Below, piece by piece: positions 43,854-52,276 of a stretch of DNA of 64,000 nt. The DNA is taken from assembly GCA_964430225.1 (NCBI GenBank), contig CAYSFE010000002.1:28479-92478 (forward strand), read 5' to 3'. This DNA is from CAYSFE01 sp964430225. Lineage in GTDB: Bacteria > Patescibacteriota > Dojkabacteria > GCA-016699595 > JBAXKR01. The notes beneath the pieces are model-generated. The model had not been told where the DNA came from. It was given only the letters and a program-made list of their open reading frames with translations, and did no database searches. Position 1 is the stretch's first letter. The number at the start of each line of letters is the position of its first letter. The translations under genes and the position numbers were made by a program.

Positions 43854-44909
43854 TTAATTTACATTAGGAACTGCAGTTCTTGTAGTACCAGGAATTTGAG
43901 TTGGAAATGATGCCTTGGTTGGTGTAGGAACAACAGTAGGCATTTCTGTTGCAGTTGGTGGTACAGTTGTTCTTGTTGGCTCTGGTGTTGCTGTATCAGG
44001 AGGTATTTGAGTAGGTGGATTTGATTTTGTAGGTGTTTTAAATTGTTCTGGTGTATTCGTAGGATTGTTTGGTGTTTCTGTACTACCTGGAGTACTCGTT
44101 GGGGTAGACGTAGGTGTACCAGTTGGTGTTTGTGTTTGAGTAGGAGTCCAACTTGGTATAAATCCTGTTGTAGAAGTTGAAGTTGGAGTTTCTGTTGGTA
44201 ATTTACATCCATAAGACTCAAACCATTTAAGTGTTTCATGATCCCCATTAGTTAATGCTTGGGCTACTAGGCTTATCACTTGAGAAGGTGATAATACTGT
44301 ATTTGATATTTCAATTAGCCTACCAGATAATGCTTCGTTTGTAGCTTTTAGACTATCTATTGTTGCTTGAGCATTGTTTGATGAATCTCTAAGTTGTTTG
44401 TTTCCTTGTTGCAATGCATTTTTATCTGTAACACATGCATTTAATAAATCGAGATTGGTTTTGTTAGTAGATGAAATTGAATCTCTAGAGTTAACAAGAG
44501 CATTATTGTCTCCACTTAATCTTGTTCCAGTTGCTCTTAATGCTGCTACTACAGTTTCTAACCCGCTCAATTGCTTGTTTGAATCAAGAAGTGCTTGTGA
44601 AGGAGAATTACTGGATAGTCTGTTAAGTAAAGAAACTCCGCCCAGTGCTAATACTGTTGCGGCTGCAAATGATGCAATCGCAGTGAATATAACTTTTCTT
44701 CTTGTTTTTGCCTTATGAAATTCCTCTTGTTCAAATAATGCTCTATCCATTGCTCTTTTATTTCTATCATGTAGTCCCTGTACTTCATCAGTACCTTCTG
44801 TGACATTTGTTATATGGGGTGTTTCTACCATTCGAAGTGCTTCTTCACTAATTGGTTTCATTCCTGATGGAATTGTAGGGTTATTATCTTGTTGGGGACC
44901 TTCTGACAT
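43854..44909 (-). CDS. membrane protein with Thr/Pro-rich extracellular tail
   Basis: 351 residues. A charged cytoplasmic region (residues 1-70), one membrane helix (VIFTAIASFAAATVLALGGV), a coiled-coil-like section with many Asn/Ser/Leu (LLDSNKQLSGLETVVAALRA) and, from residue 240 to the end, a Thr/Pro/Ser-rich low-complexity tail of PTxTPT steps. Such tails are often glycosylated and span the cell wall. Family not recognised. It lies upstream of the LPKTD protein on the same strand by 22 nt, so they may be co-expressed. A TATAAT some 40 nt upstream gives a short leader. Confidence 0.7.
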   Translation of the reverse strand: MSEGPQQDNNPTIPSGMKPISEEALRMVETPHITNVTEGTDEVQGLHDRNKRAMDRALFEQEEFHKAKTRRKVIFTAIASFAAATVLALGGVSLLNRLSSNSPSQALLDSNKQLSGLETVVAALRATGTRLSGDNNALVNSRDSISSTNKTNLDLLNACVTDKNALQQGNKQLRDSSNNAQATIDSLKATNEALSGRLIEISNTVLSPSQVISLVAQALTNGDHETLKWFESYGCKLPTETPTSTSTTGFIPSWTPTQTQTPTGTPTSTPTSTPGSTETPNNPTNTPEQFKTPTKSNPPTQIPPDTATPEPTRTTVPPTATEMPTVVPTPTKASFPTQIPGTTRTAVPNVN

Positions 44910-44976
44910 TTTTATGAATTGAAAAGTTTAACTTGGCATTCATTTGTATTATACCCTATAGAGTAGTTATATACAA

Positions 44977-47100
44977 TTATTTGCCTTCTAAGTCAAGTAG
45001 TAGATCTCTAAGTTTAGCAGCCTTTTCGAATTCCATCATGTCAGCATGAAGCTCTATTTGAAACTTAAGTTCTTGTAAGAATTTCTTTCGCTGGGATTTA
45101 TCCATGAGTTTAAAACTTTCTGCTTTCTTCTCAAGATCTATCTCGTCAATATCTACTTTAGCTTCTTCAGATCTTTCTAGAGATACCCTAATGTCTTTCT
45201 TAATACTTATAGGGGTTATTCCATGTTCTTTATTAAAATCTTCTTGAAGTCTCCTTCTTCTACGTGTTTCGGCTACTGACGAGACAATAGATTTTGTTAC
45301 ATTGTCTGCATACATGATAACTCTTCCCTCTTCATGTCTAGCAGCTCTACCCATTGTTTGGATTAAAGAAACATGAGATCTTAAGAATCCTTCTTTATCA
45401 GCATCTAGTATTGCAACAAGAGATACTTCAGGAAGATCAAGTCCTTCCCTTAGTAGATTAATACCTACAATTACATCAAAGTGTCCAAGTCTTAAGTTAT
45501 TCAATATTTCTACTCTCTCTATTGCATCCCTGTCTGAGTGAAGATACTCAACCTTTACATCTTTTTCTTTTAAGTAGTTAGTGAGTTCTTCGGACATACG
45601 TTTAGTGAGAGTGGTTACTAATACTCTTTGTTTCTTTTTTACTGTTGCTAGTATTTCATCTACAAGATCATCTATCTGATTCTTACACTCTAGTGTACTA
45701 CTTAGCCTCATACTTGGAATCAAAAGATTTTCTTTTTCTAAATTTTCCTTTAAAGACTTAGCATTTTCTTTAAATGCTGGGCGAATATCTACTACTGGAT
45801 CAAGAAGTCCAGTAGGACGGATGATCTGTTCTACTAAACCAGTATAGTCAGATGGAAGCTTAATATCATTCCCTTTATGATTCATTACCTCATTTCTACT
45901 AAGTTCTAGTTCATATTCATTAGGAGTTGCTGAAACATATATTGTCTGATTCAGTCTTTTATTGAACTCATCAAACTTTAGGGGACGGTTATCCATTGCT
46001 GATGGTAATCTAAATCCATAGTCAATTAAAGTTTGTTTTCTAGCCCTATCTCCAAAATACATTCCTCTTACTTGAGGAATACTCATGTGTGATTCATCTA
46101 CAAAGAGTAAGAAATCATCAGGGAAGTAATCTAGAAGTGTAGATGGAGGACTCCCTGCCTCTCTCCCTTCTATTTGTCTAGAGTAGTTCTCTATTCCTTT
46201 TACAAATCCAATTTCTTGTAATACTTCTAAATCAAAGTTTGTCTTTTGTTCAATTCTTCTTGCTTCTAATATCATTCCCTTATCATTAAAGTACTTTATT
46301 CTCTCCTTTAGTTCTTCCTGGATCTTAGGAAAACTTGCTCTAAGTTTCTCGTCTGTAGTTACATATTGTTTAGCAGGGAATATCTTTACTTCTTTAAGAT
46401 TTTCTTTAACCTCAGCAGTTAGAGGATTAAAAAGAGATATTTTTTCAAGTTCATTACCAAAGAACTCTAATTTTACAGCAGTATCTTCTGAACTAAAGTA
46501 TATGTCTAGGATATCTCCCCTAACTCTATATGTACCAGGTTCAAAGTCATAGCTATCTCTTTGATACTGAAGATCATTTAGTTGAGCTAGTATCTTTTCT
46601 CTTACATAACTTTTTCCTACTTCAAATACCCTAGATAGAGCAAGATAGTCTTCAGGATCACCAAGACCATATATACAAGAAACAGAAGCAACTATGATGA
46701 CATCAGATCTACTTAGAAGAGCTTGAGTAGACGCATTTCTATATTTCTCTATTTCCACATTAATATCAGCATCTTTCTCAATGTATAGGTCTTTAGAAGG
46801 GATATATGACTCAGGCTGATAATAGTCATAGTAGGAGACGAAATATCTTACAGCATTCTCTGGAAAGAACTCTTTAAACTCTCCAAACAATTGAGCTGCT
46901 AATGTCTTGTTATGTGCTAATACTAGCGTGGGACGGGTAAGGCGATGTATAATACTAGCCATTGTAAAAGTTTTACCTGTACCAGTAGCCCCGAGTAATG
47001 TTTGGTGTTTTAAACCACTCATTACTCCTTTAGTTAGGTAGTCTATTGCATGTGGCTGATCCCCATTAGGATTAAATTTTGAATTTAGTTTAAATTGCAT
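44977..47100 (-). CDS. uvrB: excinuclease ABC subunit B
   Basis: Damage-verifying helicase of nucleotide excision repair. Full length at 707 residues: Walker A TLLGATGTGKTFTMA, the beta-hairpin YYDYYQPESYIPSKDLYIEK that clamps the DNA, DEIL-type motif LFVDESHMSIPQ, motif V GINLLREGLDLPEVSLVAIL, motif VI QTMGRAARHEEGRVIMY and a C-terminal UVR domain (ELHADMMEFEKAAKLRDLLL) that contacts UvrC. Divergent from the 47117 gene with a 16-nt shared promoter. Confidence 0.97.
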   Translation of the reverse strand: MQFKLNSKFNPNGDQPHAIDYLTKGVMSGLKHQTLLGATGTGKTFTMASIIHRLTRPTLVLAHNKTLAAQLFGEFKEFFPENAVRYFVSYYDYYQPESYIPSKDLYIEKDADINVEIEKYRNASTQALLSRSDVIIVASVSCIYGLGDPEDYLALSRVFEVGKSYVREKILAQLNDLQYQRDSYDFEPGTYRVRGDILDIYFSSEDTAVKLEFFGNELEKISLFNPLTAEVKENLKEVKIFPAKQYVTTDEKLRASFPKIQEELKERIKYFNDKGMILEARRIEQKTNFDLEVLQEIGFVKGIENYSRQIEGREAGSPPSTLLDYFPDDFLLFVDESHMSIPQVRGMYFGDRARKQTLIDYGFRLPSAMDNRPLKFDEFNKRLNQTIYVSATPNEYELELSRNEVMNHKGNDIKLPSDYTGLVEQIIRPTGLLDPVVDIRPAFKENAKSLKENLEKENLLIPSMRLSSTLECKNQIDDLVDEILATVKKKQRVLVTTLTKRMSEELTNYLKEKDVKVEYLHSDRDAIERVEILNNLRLGHFDVIVGINLLREGLDLPEVSLVAILDADKEGFLRSHVSLIQTMGRAARHEEGRVIMYADNVTKSIVSSVAETRRRRRLQEDFNKEHGITPISIKKDIRVSLERSEEAKVDIDEIDLEKKAESFKLMDKSQRKKFLQELKFQIELHADMMEFEKAAKLRDLLLDLEGK

Positions 47101-47116
47101 AAGTAATTATATCATT
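47101..47116. promoter_or_regulatory. compact bidirectional promoter, uvrB and 47117 gene
   Basis: Again exactly 16 nt lie between the two divergent ATGs. The core TAATTATA gives TATAAT on the minus strand (5 nt before uvrB) and TAATTA on the plus strand (7 nt before 47117). Confidence 0.6.
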
Positions 47117-47911
47117 ATGGAGTTACATTCTACTGGGATTTTATCATGGGATGGAGGTAGTATTATTCCACTTACGAATCTAAATTGGTCGTCTGATTTA
47201 GCTATATCGCCAGTATTTGTTGATACTGCCTTGAAAGGTGAATTAGTTGTTACAGAAATTGAAAATGTTAATGATCCTAGTTGGTATTTGCAAATTACTA
47301 GGAAGAATGGATTTATTGAATGTCTTGCAGTAAAAAAAGAACTTGTATTGGAGACAGGTACATGGGTACTAACTACTACAACTTTACTTAAAGATGAAAA
47401 TGGAGAATATAGTGCGAAAGTAGCGATTGTAATTAAATCTAATAGTGATGATGAATCAGATGAATCAGACCAAGCTGACGAACCAAGCATTTCGTGTAAT
47501 ATAAATTTAGAGGCTAACGAAAATCCTAGTATTTGTGATATTGTTATTAAAGGTATACCTATTACAGTTACAGATAATACAATTATTATTGAAAAAAATG
47601 ATGAGCAGTATGTGTTTGATAGAAAGTCTGGCTTAAGTTTGGGAAACTTATCTTTTATAATTTCACAATCTCGTGCAGGATTAGGAATTAGTTTTGCTGT
47701 AGGAAATGAATCTGATAATTCCGATAAGTCAACTGTTGTCTATATAGGCGCGATATTAACTCAAGTGCTAAGAGATTTTGTAAGAAATATTGAAGAAATA
47801 TCAAGCCAAACTAAATTAGAAAATGCAAATAGATATTGTGCTGACTGTGATATCGTTGAAGTTTTACAATCATCCCTAATAGTAAAAGAAATTGATGCTA
47901 AAGATATTTAA
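47117..47911 (+). CDS. hypothetical protein
   Basis: 264 residues, soluble, not recognised. It has two similar-looking beta-rich halves (residues 1-115 and 135-264) joined by an acidic Asp/Glu/Ser link (SNSDDESDESDQADEPS). Two Cys pairs occur (SCNINL with SICDI; YCADCD). It shares its promoter with uvrB and its last 14 bases overlap the end of convergent tgt. Conservation in relatives would be needed to learn more. Confidence 0.6.
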   Translation: MELHSTGILSWDGGSIIPLTNLNWSSDLAISPVFVDTALKGELVVTEIENVNDPSWYLQITRKNGFIECLAVKKELVLETGTWVLTTTTLLKDENGEYSAKVAIVIKSNSDDESDESDQADEPSISCNINLEANENPSICDIVIKGIPITVTDNTIIIEKNDEQYVFDRKSGLSLGNLSFIISQSRAGLGISFAVGNESDNSDKSTVVYIGAILTQVLRDFVRNIEEISSQTKLENANRYCADCDIVEVLQSSLIVKEIDAKDI

Positions 47912-48956
47912 TTAAACTATTATAACTCTCTAGATTAAGAAGAGTTGCTATCCTTAAGGAGTTTGTATCTTTAATTCTAAATAGGTAATTAAGATAAGCT
48001 CTAGTTGTATTTCTAAGTTCTTCTATTTCGGAATCTTCATTTAAAGGAGTCTTGTCATCTCTATATTCACTTCTTGTTATTTTTAGTTCTTCTACTTCTT
48101 TTGTTTCTTTATTTATGGAATATAAAAGTCCATGCCTTGCATTACGAGTAGGTACGACGCAATCAAAAAGATTGTATCCCCACTTAATACATTTGATAAT
48201 GTCCTTAGGATATCCTATTCCCATAGCATAGTTATACTTACCTGTTTTGTTAGCTAGTCTTGCATTAAACTCTACTATTTCATCTAAAAACACATTGTCA
48301 TCACTTGTAGGCCATCCACCAAAACCAAAACCATCAAACCCAATTTCATTTAATTCATTAAAAGATCTCTCTCTTAAATCTAATTCTTGTCCACCTTGTA
48401 TTACACAAAATATGAGGGGATCATATTCTGGTTCTTTCTCTTGAATCTCTTTTACTCTTTCTGTGTAATACTCTTTACATTCTTTTGCCCATCTTGTCGT
48501 TTTTTCTACTGATTGTTCTACTCTTTCTCTACTTGAACTTGGATGTAAACAATCATCTAAGACTATTACTACATCGGTTCTTAAGTTAAGCTGAATATCT
48601 ATTGAAGACTTAGGAGTTAAAATATGTTTACTGCCATTTCTTGGGTTAATAAACTCAACTCGATCATCAAACATCTTACCTAATCCTCTTTTTACTAATG
48701 AGTATGCTTGAAATCCACCTGAGTCTGTAATTACTCCACCATCCCATCCAGTAAAACTTTTAAATCCACCTAAATCATTTACATGTTTATCGTTTGCATT
48801 CATAGATACATGTAATGTGTTGGTGACAATAGCTTCTGTACCTACTCTTTTAAGATCAGAATAACTCACGGAGTTTACAATTCCATATGTTGCATCAGGC
48901 ATGAATATTGGTTTTGTTAATTTTTGTCTGAAATAGTTTGCCATAGTTGTTTCCAA
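47898..48956 (-). CDS. tgt: tRNA-guanine transglycosylase, without zinc site
   Basis: Swaps guanine 34 for a queuine precursor or queuine in GUN-anticodon tRNAs. 352 residues: substrate site ITDSGGFQAYSL, FCVIQGGQELDLRERS, GFGFGGWPTS, YNYAMGIGYPKD and the nucleophile region LFDCVVPTRNARHG. The usual zinc cluster (CxCxxC and a His) in the next segment is absent: that region reads NEDSEIEELRNTTRAYLNYL, with no cysteine. The start overlaps the end of rsmA by 40 bp; ATG at 48944 (MANYF) is an alternative start. Confidence 0.9.
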   Translation of the reverse strand: METTMANYFRQKLTKPIFMPDATYGIVNSVSYSDLKRVGTEAIVTNTLHVSMNANDKHVNDLGGFKSFTGWDGGVITDSGGFQAYSLVKRGLGKMFDDRVEFINPRNGSKHILTPKSSIDIQLNLRTDVVIVLDDCLHPSSSRERVEQSVEKTTRWAKECKEYYTERVKEIQEKEPEYDPLIFCVIQGGQELDLRERSFNELNEIGFDGFGFGGWPTSDDNVFLDEIVEFNARLANKTGKYNYAMGIGYPKDIIKCIKWGYNLFDCVVPTRNARHGLLYSINKETKEVEELKITRSEYRDDKTPLNEDSEIEELRNTTRAYLNYLFRIKDTNSLRIATLLNLESYNSLIKYL

Positions 48957-49717
48957 GTTGATATTTCTATATCTTGAGGTCTTGATAGTTCTGAAATGTT
49001 TAGATCTTTAATTATCTCTTTAATATTTTCTACGTGTTTGAAATTATTTGCTAAGGTTTTCCTTGGAGATAGGAAACCTGATTTGATAAACTTGGCAATT
49101 TCAGATCTGTTAAGTATTTCTTCTTTAGATAATGCATCTACTTCTACTTTAATAACTCCACCGTCTACTTTAGGTACTGGATAAAAGAAATCTTTTGAAA
49201 TAGTCATGCAGTAAGTACATTTACCAAATAGTTTAATATAGTTAGAGAGGAATGAGGCACGGGGTGGATTCTCTGCATAGTCTTCAGCTACTTCTTTTTG
49301 AAGTAGAAATACTAATTCATATTTCATACCTACAATTTCCTCTAAGCACTTCTTAATTATCTTTTTAGATATGTTATATGGCAAAGATCCTACAATCTTC
49401 AGACTCTTCGAGTCTTTTAAGTTATTTTCATTTAACATCTCTTTCAAATCTAGTTGAAGAAAATCTGAGTTTTGTATTTCTACATTTGAATATTTCTCAA
49501 ATGTAGACTTTAGTGTAGGTACTAAATCTTTATCTATCTCAATACATATTACTTTAGCGTTACTTTTTGCTAGGTAATGAGTAAGTACTCCTTCTCCTGG
49601 ACCTATTTCTATTATTAAGTCATCTTGTTTAGGATTAATATGGCTAACAAACTTTATTAGCTCTTCATCTGAGGTTAAAAAGTTTTGTCCAAAGTATCTT
49701 TTAAAGTTGTGATCCAT
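48917..49717 (-). CDS. rsmA: 16S rRNA dimethyladenosine transferase RsmA (KsgA)
   Basis: Dimethylates A1518 and A1519 of 16S rRNA. 266 residues: the N-terminal RYFGQNFLTSDE, SAM motif IIEIGPGEGVLTHYLA, IEIDKDLVP, and motif IV. Motif IV reads GSLPYNISKKI where the family has GNLPYNIS, so the catalytic-pocket Asn is replaced by Ser. The C-terminal domain (FFYPVPKVDGGVIKVE, LSPRKTLANNFK) is normal. It lies between pepF and tgt, overlapping both genes, in a tight operon. Confidence 0.93.
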   Translation of the reverse strand: MDHNFKRYFGQNFLTSDEELIKFVSHINPKQDDLIIEIGPGEGVLTHYLAKSNAKVICIEIDKDLVPTLKSTFEKYSNVEIQNSDFLQLDLKEMLNENNLKDSKSLKIVGSLPYNISKKIIKKCLEEIVGMKYELVFLLQKEVAEDYAENPPRASFLSNYIKLFGKCTYCMTISKDFFYPVPKVDGGVIKVEVDALSKEEILNRSEIAKFIKSGFLSPRKTLANNFKHVENIKEIIKDLNISELSRPQDIEISTWKQLWQTISDKN

Positions 49718-51488
49718 TTATTTCTTTAAATAGTTTATCTGCTTCATTAATATTACTCTTAATTTCATCAATTGCCATTTTCCATATATGATCTTTCTCT
49801 CCAGTTAGTTTCTTAATTACTTCACTTGTTGGAAGTGATGTTCCTGTTGAAAGAAACTCTTTAATATTTCTTAAGTATTTCTTATCCTTCTTGTATTTAG
49901 CTTTCATATACTTAGCTATCATGAGCCCCATTGAGTAGGAATATACATAGAAGTAGTATCTAAAGTGAGGAACATACATCCACCAATTTTCAGATCCTTT
50001 ATCTTGGGATACAGAAGAACCCATGTAAGAACTCATATGTTTAGTAAATACTTCTCCAATTTCTTTATTCGATAGATAGTGTTTTTGTTTAAAGAGTGCA
50101 TGAACTTCTCTTTCAAAATTAAAGAATGCTACTTGTCTAAATATGGAAGATACATCCATATCTATCTTTTTAAGTAAGATATTTAGCTTCTTAACTCCTT
50201 TTGAGTTATCTATGAGGTTATCTACTACCATATCTTCAAAAAATGTAGATGCTATCTCTGCAGTTGCAGGAGGGGTTGAGAAGTAAAGAGAGTTTTGTTT
50301 CTCTTTCATCATCTCTGAGTTTATACCATGTCCAGCTTCATGAGCTATTGTTAGAAGATCTTGTAATTTATCATGATGGTTAAGGAGTATAAAAGTGGGT
50401 AGTGATTTAGCTACGTTTATACAATATGCTCCTCCTGATTTACCTTTCTTAGATTCTGAGTCGATATTACCTTCTAGGAATTTATGAAGTATACCTTCAA
50501 ACTTTGGATCAATAGTATTAAAAACATTCTTCACAATATCTACACTTTTCTTTAAATCAAATTTAGATTCACCTTTCTCAAATGATAATCCTCTTTCATG
50601 ATATTTTAATTTCTTGAACCCAAGTACTTTTGCTTTTAAGGTGTAATAATCCTTTGAGACACTGTTATATTTCTTTACATACTCACACATATCTTCTACA
50701 AACTCTTTTTCTACATCGTCTGATAGATATCTATTTTCCTCAGGATAGGAATACTTCTTTATCTTATCCATCTTAGCTTTGTACTGTAGGGTGTTATTAA
50801 ACTCAGCCTCAGCTACTTTAGAGTGTTTAACAAGTATTTCATTAAAAGATTTCGCAGCGTTATCTCTTAATACTTTATTGGGACTATTAAACCTATCTGT
50901 TAGTTTTTCAAAGTTAAGTGTATGAGTTTTACCTTTAGAGTCTTTTACTTTTACTACTTCAGAAGAAAGAAGAGATTCAAGAAGCCTATTCCATGAACCA
51001 GATGCCATGTCTGATAGTTCATTTACTACTTCTTCCTTTTCTTTTGAAAGAATATGTTTACTGAACTTAAAGACATTTCTTAAATAGTTTTTGAAATCTT
51101 TTAAAGATGGATCTTTTATTATCTCTTTTTGTTTATCTTCAGGGATCTTTGAAAGTCTTTCATATATGAAGTGAAGGAGACTTGATAGCTCTACATTTAG
51201 TTTCTCTATTTGAGAATATCTAGCTTTTACTTTAGTGCTTTCTTGATCAAGAAATTGATTGAGGTAGATATAGTAAGAGGGCTTACCTCCATATGAGTAT
51301 TTATCTTCAAACTTCTCTATATCTATTAAAAGAGCTTTAAGGGTGGTTATGTTTGTATCAAAATCTGAAGATATATACTTATCGTGAAGTCTTTTACCTT
51401 CTTTTAATACAAGTGCAATGTCCTTATCTATGTTCTTGTCATCTAACGAGGAGTAAAACTGGTTCAAATTCCATTTAAGAGAATACAT
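49701..51488 (-). CDS. pepF: oligoendopeptidase F, M3 family
   Basis: Cytoplasmic zinc peptidase that cuts peptides of about 7 to 17 residues. 595 residues with the HExxH zinc site in LLTIAHEAGHGINSEMM and the third ligand region in ASTFFEDMVVDNL. Further family blocks are ALFKQKHYLSNKEIGEVF and YYFYVYSYSMGLMIAKYM. It overlaps the previous gene by 14 nt and rsmA by 17 nt. Confidence 0.94.
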   Translation of the reverse strand: MYSLKWNLNQFYSSLDDKNIDKDIALVLKEGKRLHDKYISSDFDTNITTLKALLIDIEKFEDKYSYGGKPSYYIYLNQFLDQESTKVKARYSQIEKLNVELSSLLHFIYERLSKIPEDKQKEIIKDPSLKDFKNYLRNVFKFSKHILSKEKEEVVNELSDMASGSWNRLLESLLSSEVVKVKDSKGKTHTLNFEKLTDRFNSPNKVLRDNAAKSFNEILVKHSKVAEAEFNNTLQYKAKMDKIKKYSYPEENRYLSDDVEKEFVEDMCEYVKKYNSVSKDYYTLKAKVLGFKKLKYHERGLSFEKGESKFDLKKSVDIVKNVFNTIDPKFEGILHKFLEGNIDSESKKGKSGGAYCINVAKSLPTFILLNHHDKLQDLLTIAHEAGHGINSEMMKEKQNSLYFSTPPATAEIASTFFEDMVVDNLIDNSKGVKKLNILLKKIDMDVSSIFRQVAFFNFEREVHALFKQKHYLSNKEIGEVFTKHMSSYMGSSVSQDKGSENWWMYVPHFRYYFYVYSYSMGLMIAKYMKAKYKKDKKYLRNIKEFLSTGTSLPTSEVIKKLTGEKDHIWKMAIDEIKSNINEADKLFKEINGSQL

Positions 51489-52194
51489 GTCTAATATGTC
51501 CTAAAGTAATATATCTATATATGTATTTTACAGCATAGATATACTCTTTAAGAAGAGATTTGAAGATCTTAGAAATATATATCGATCCATATGAGACACC
51601 TACCCCTATAGAGGCTAATAATATGAGTTTAGAGATAAATCCTGAGTAACTTTCAAAAAGGTTAAGATATCCTTCCATATTAGGTAAATTTAAAGGGATA
51701 ACTGGTGTTGTGGATATTACTGAACTCTTAATCGTATCTGGTAATATCTTAAAGTCTTCTTTGTCTATTACAATATTTAGAGTACTTCTAGCATATACAA
51801 ATATCTCTTTGTTGTTTAACTTCTTTCTAAGTCCATTAAATGCTTCAATATATATGTCTGCCCTACTATTCATAATATATATCTGATTGGAACATAGGTC
51901 TTGAAATGAATATCCATTTTGATCAGATTCTCCTACTAGGCTATATATCTTTTTCGTATCTCTATCTTTAACAGAAAGAAGATAGGATGTTTGAAGATTA
52001 AGATTCTCAACATCCTTACCTCTACTAAACTGAACTATTAACTCACAAGCATATACCTGAGCTGAAACGGTAACACTATTTGAAACAGATTCTGCATTGA
52101 CTGTATTACCTTTAAAAGAAAGTGCTAGGAAAACAAATATGAAGATAAAGGTAATAAGGAGAAATAGTTTTTTAAATAGTGTGTGTATAGACAT
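51475..52194 (-). CDS. exported membrane-anchored hypothetical protein
   Basis: About 239 residues. A signal peptide (FLLITFIFIFVFLALSFKG) leads to a beta-rich extracellular domain (SVTVSAQVYACELIVQFSRG; YARSTLNIVI), then a membrane helix (FISKLILLASIGVGVSYGS) and a short basic cytoplasmic tail. Family unknown. I chose the ATG at 52194 because it has a perfect AGGAGG 7 nt upstream; an in-frame ATG seven codons further up lies across that signal. The gene shows the clearest ribosome-binding site of the window and overlaps pepF by 14 nt. Confidence 0.7.
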   Translation of the reverse strand: MSIHTLFKKLFLLITFIFIFVFLALSFKGNTVNAESVSNSVTVSAQVYACELIVQFSRGKDVENLNLQTSYLLSVKDRDTKKIYSLVGESDQNGYSFQDLCSNQIYIMNSRADIYIEAFNGLRKKLNNKEIFVYARSTLNIVIDKEDFKILPDTIKSSVISTTPVIPLNLPNMEGYLNLFESYSGFISKLILLASIGVGVSYGSIYISKIFKSLLKEYIYAVKYIYRYITLGHIRHVFS

Positions 52195-52201
52195 AAAAAA
52201 A

Positions 52202-52207
52202 CCTCCT
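52202..52207 (-). promoter_or_regulatory. strong Shine-Dalgarno site
   Basis: AGGAGG on the minus strand, followed by seven T and then the ATG at 52194. A hairpin (CCTAACACAT/ATGTGTTTAGG) lies about 12 nt upstream. Confidence 0.75.
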
Positions 52208-52276
52208 GAAGCCACCTAAACACATTTATGTGTTAGGCAGAGTCAGAAAGTTAACTTCTTAATAGAACTGATAGTA

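Noticed and set aside
43859..44248. Gln/Leu/His-rich frame over the Thr/Pro-rich tail
   Set aside because: Frame-shifted shadow of the low-complexity repeats in the 43854-44909 gene.
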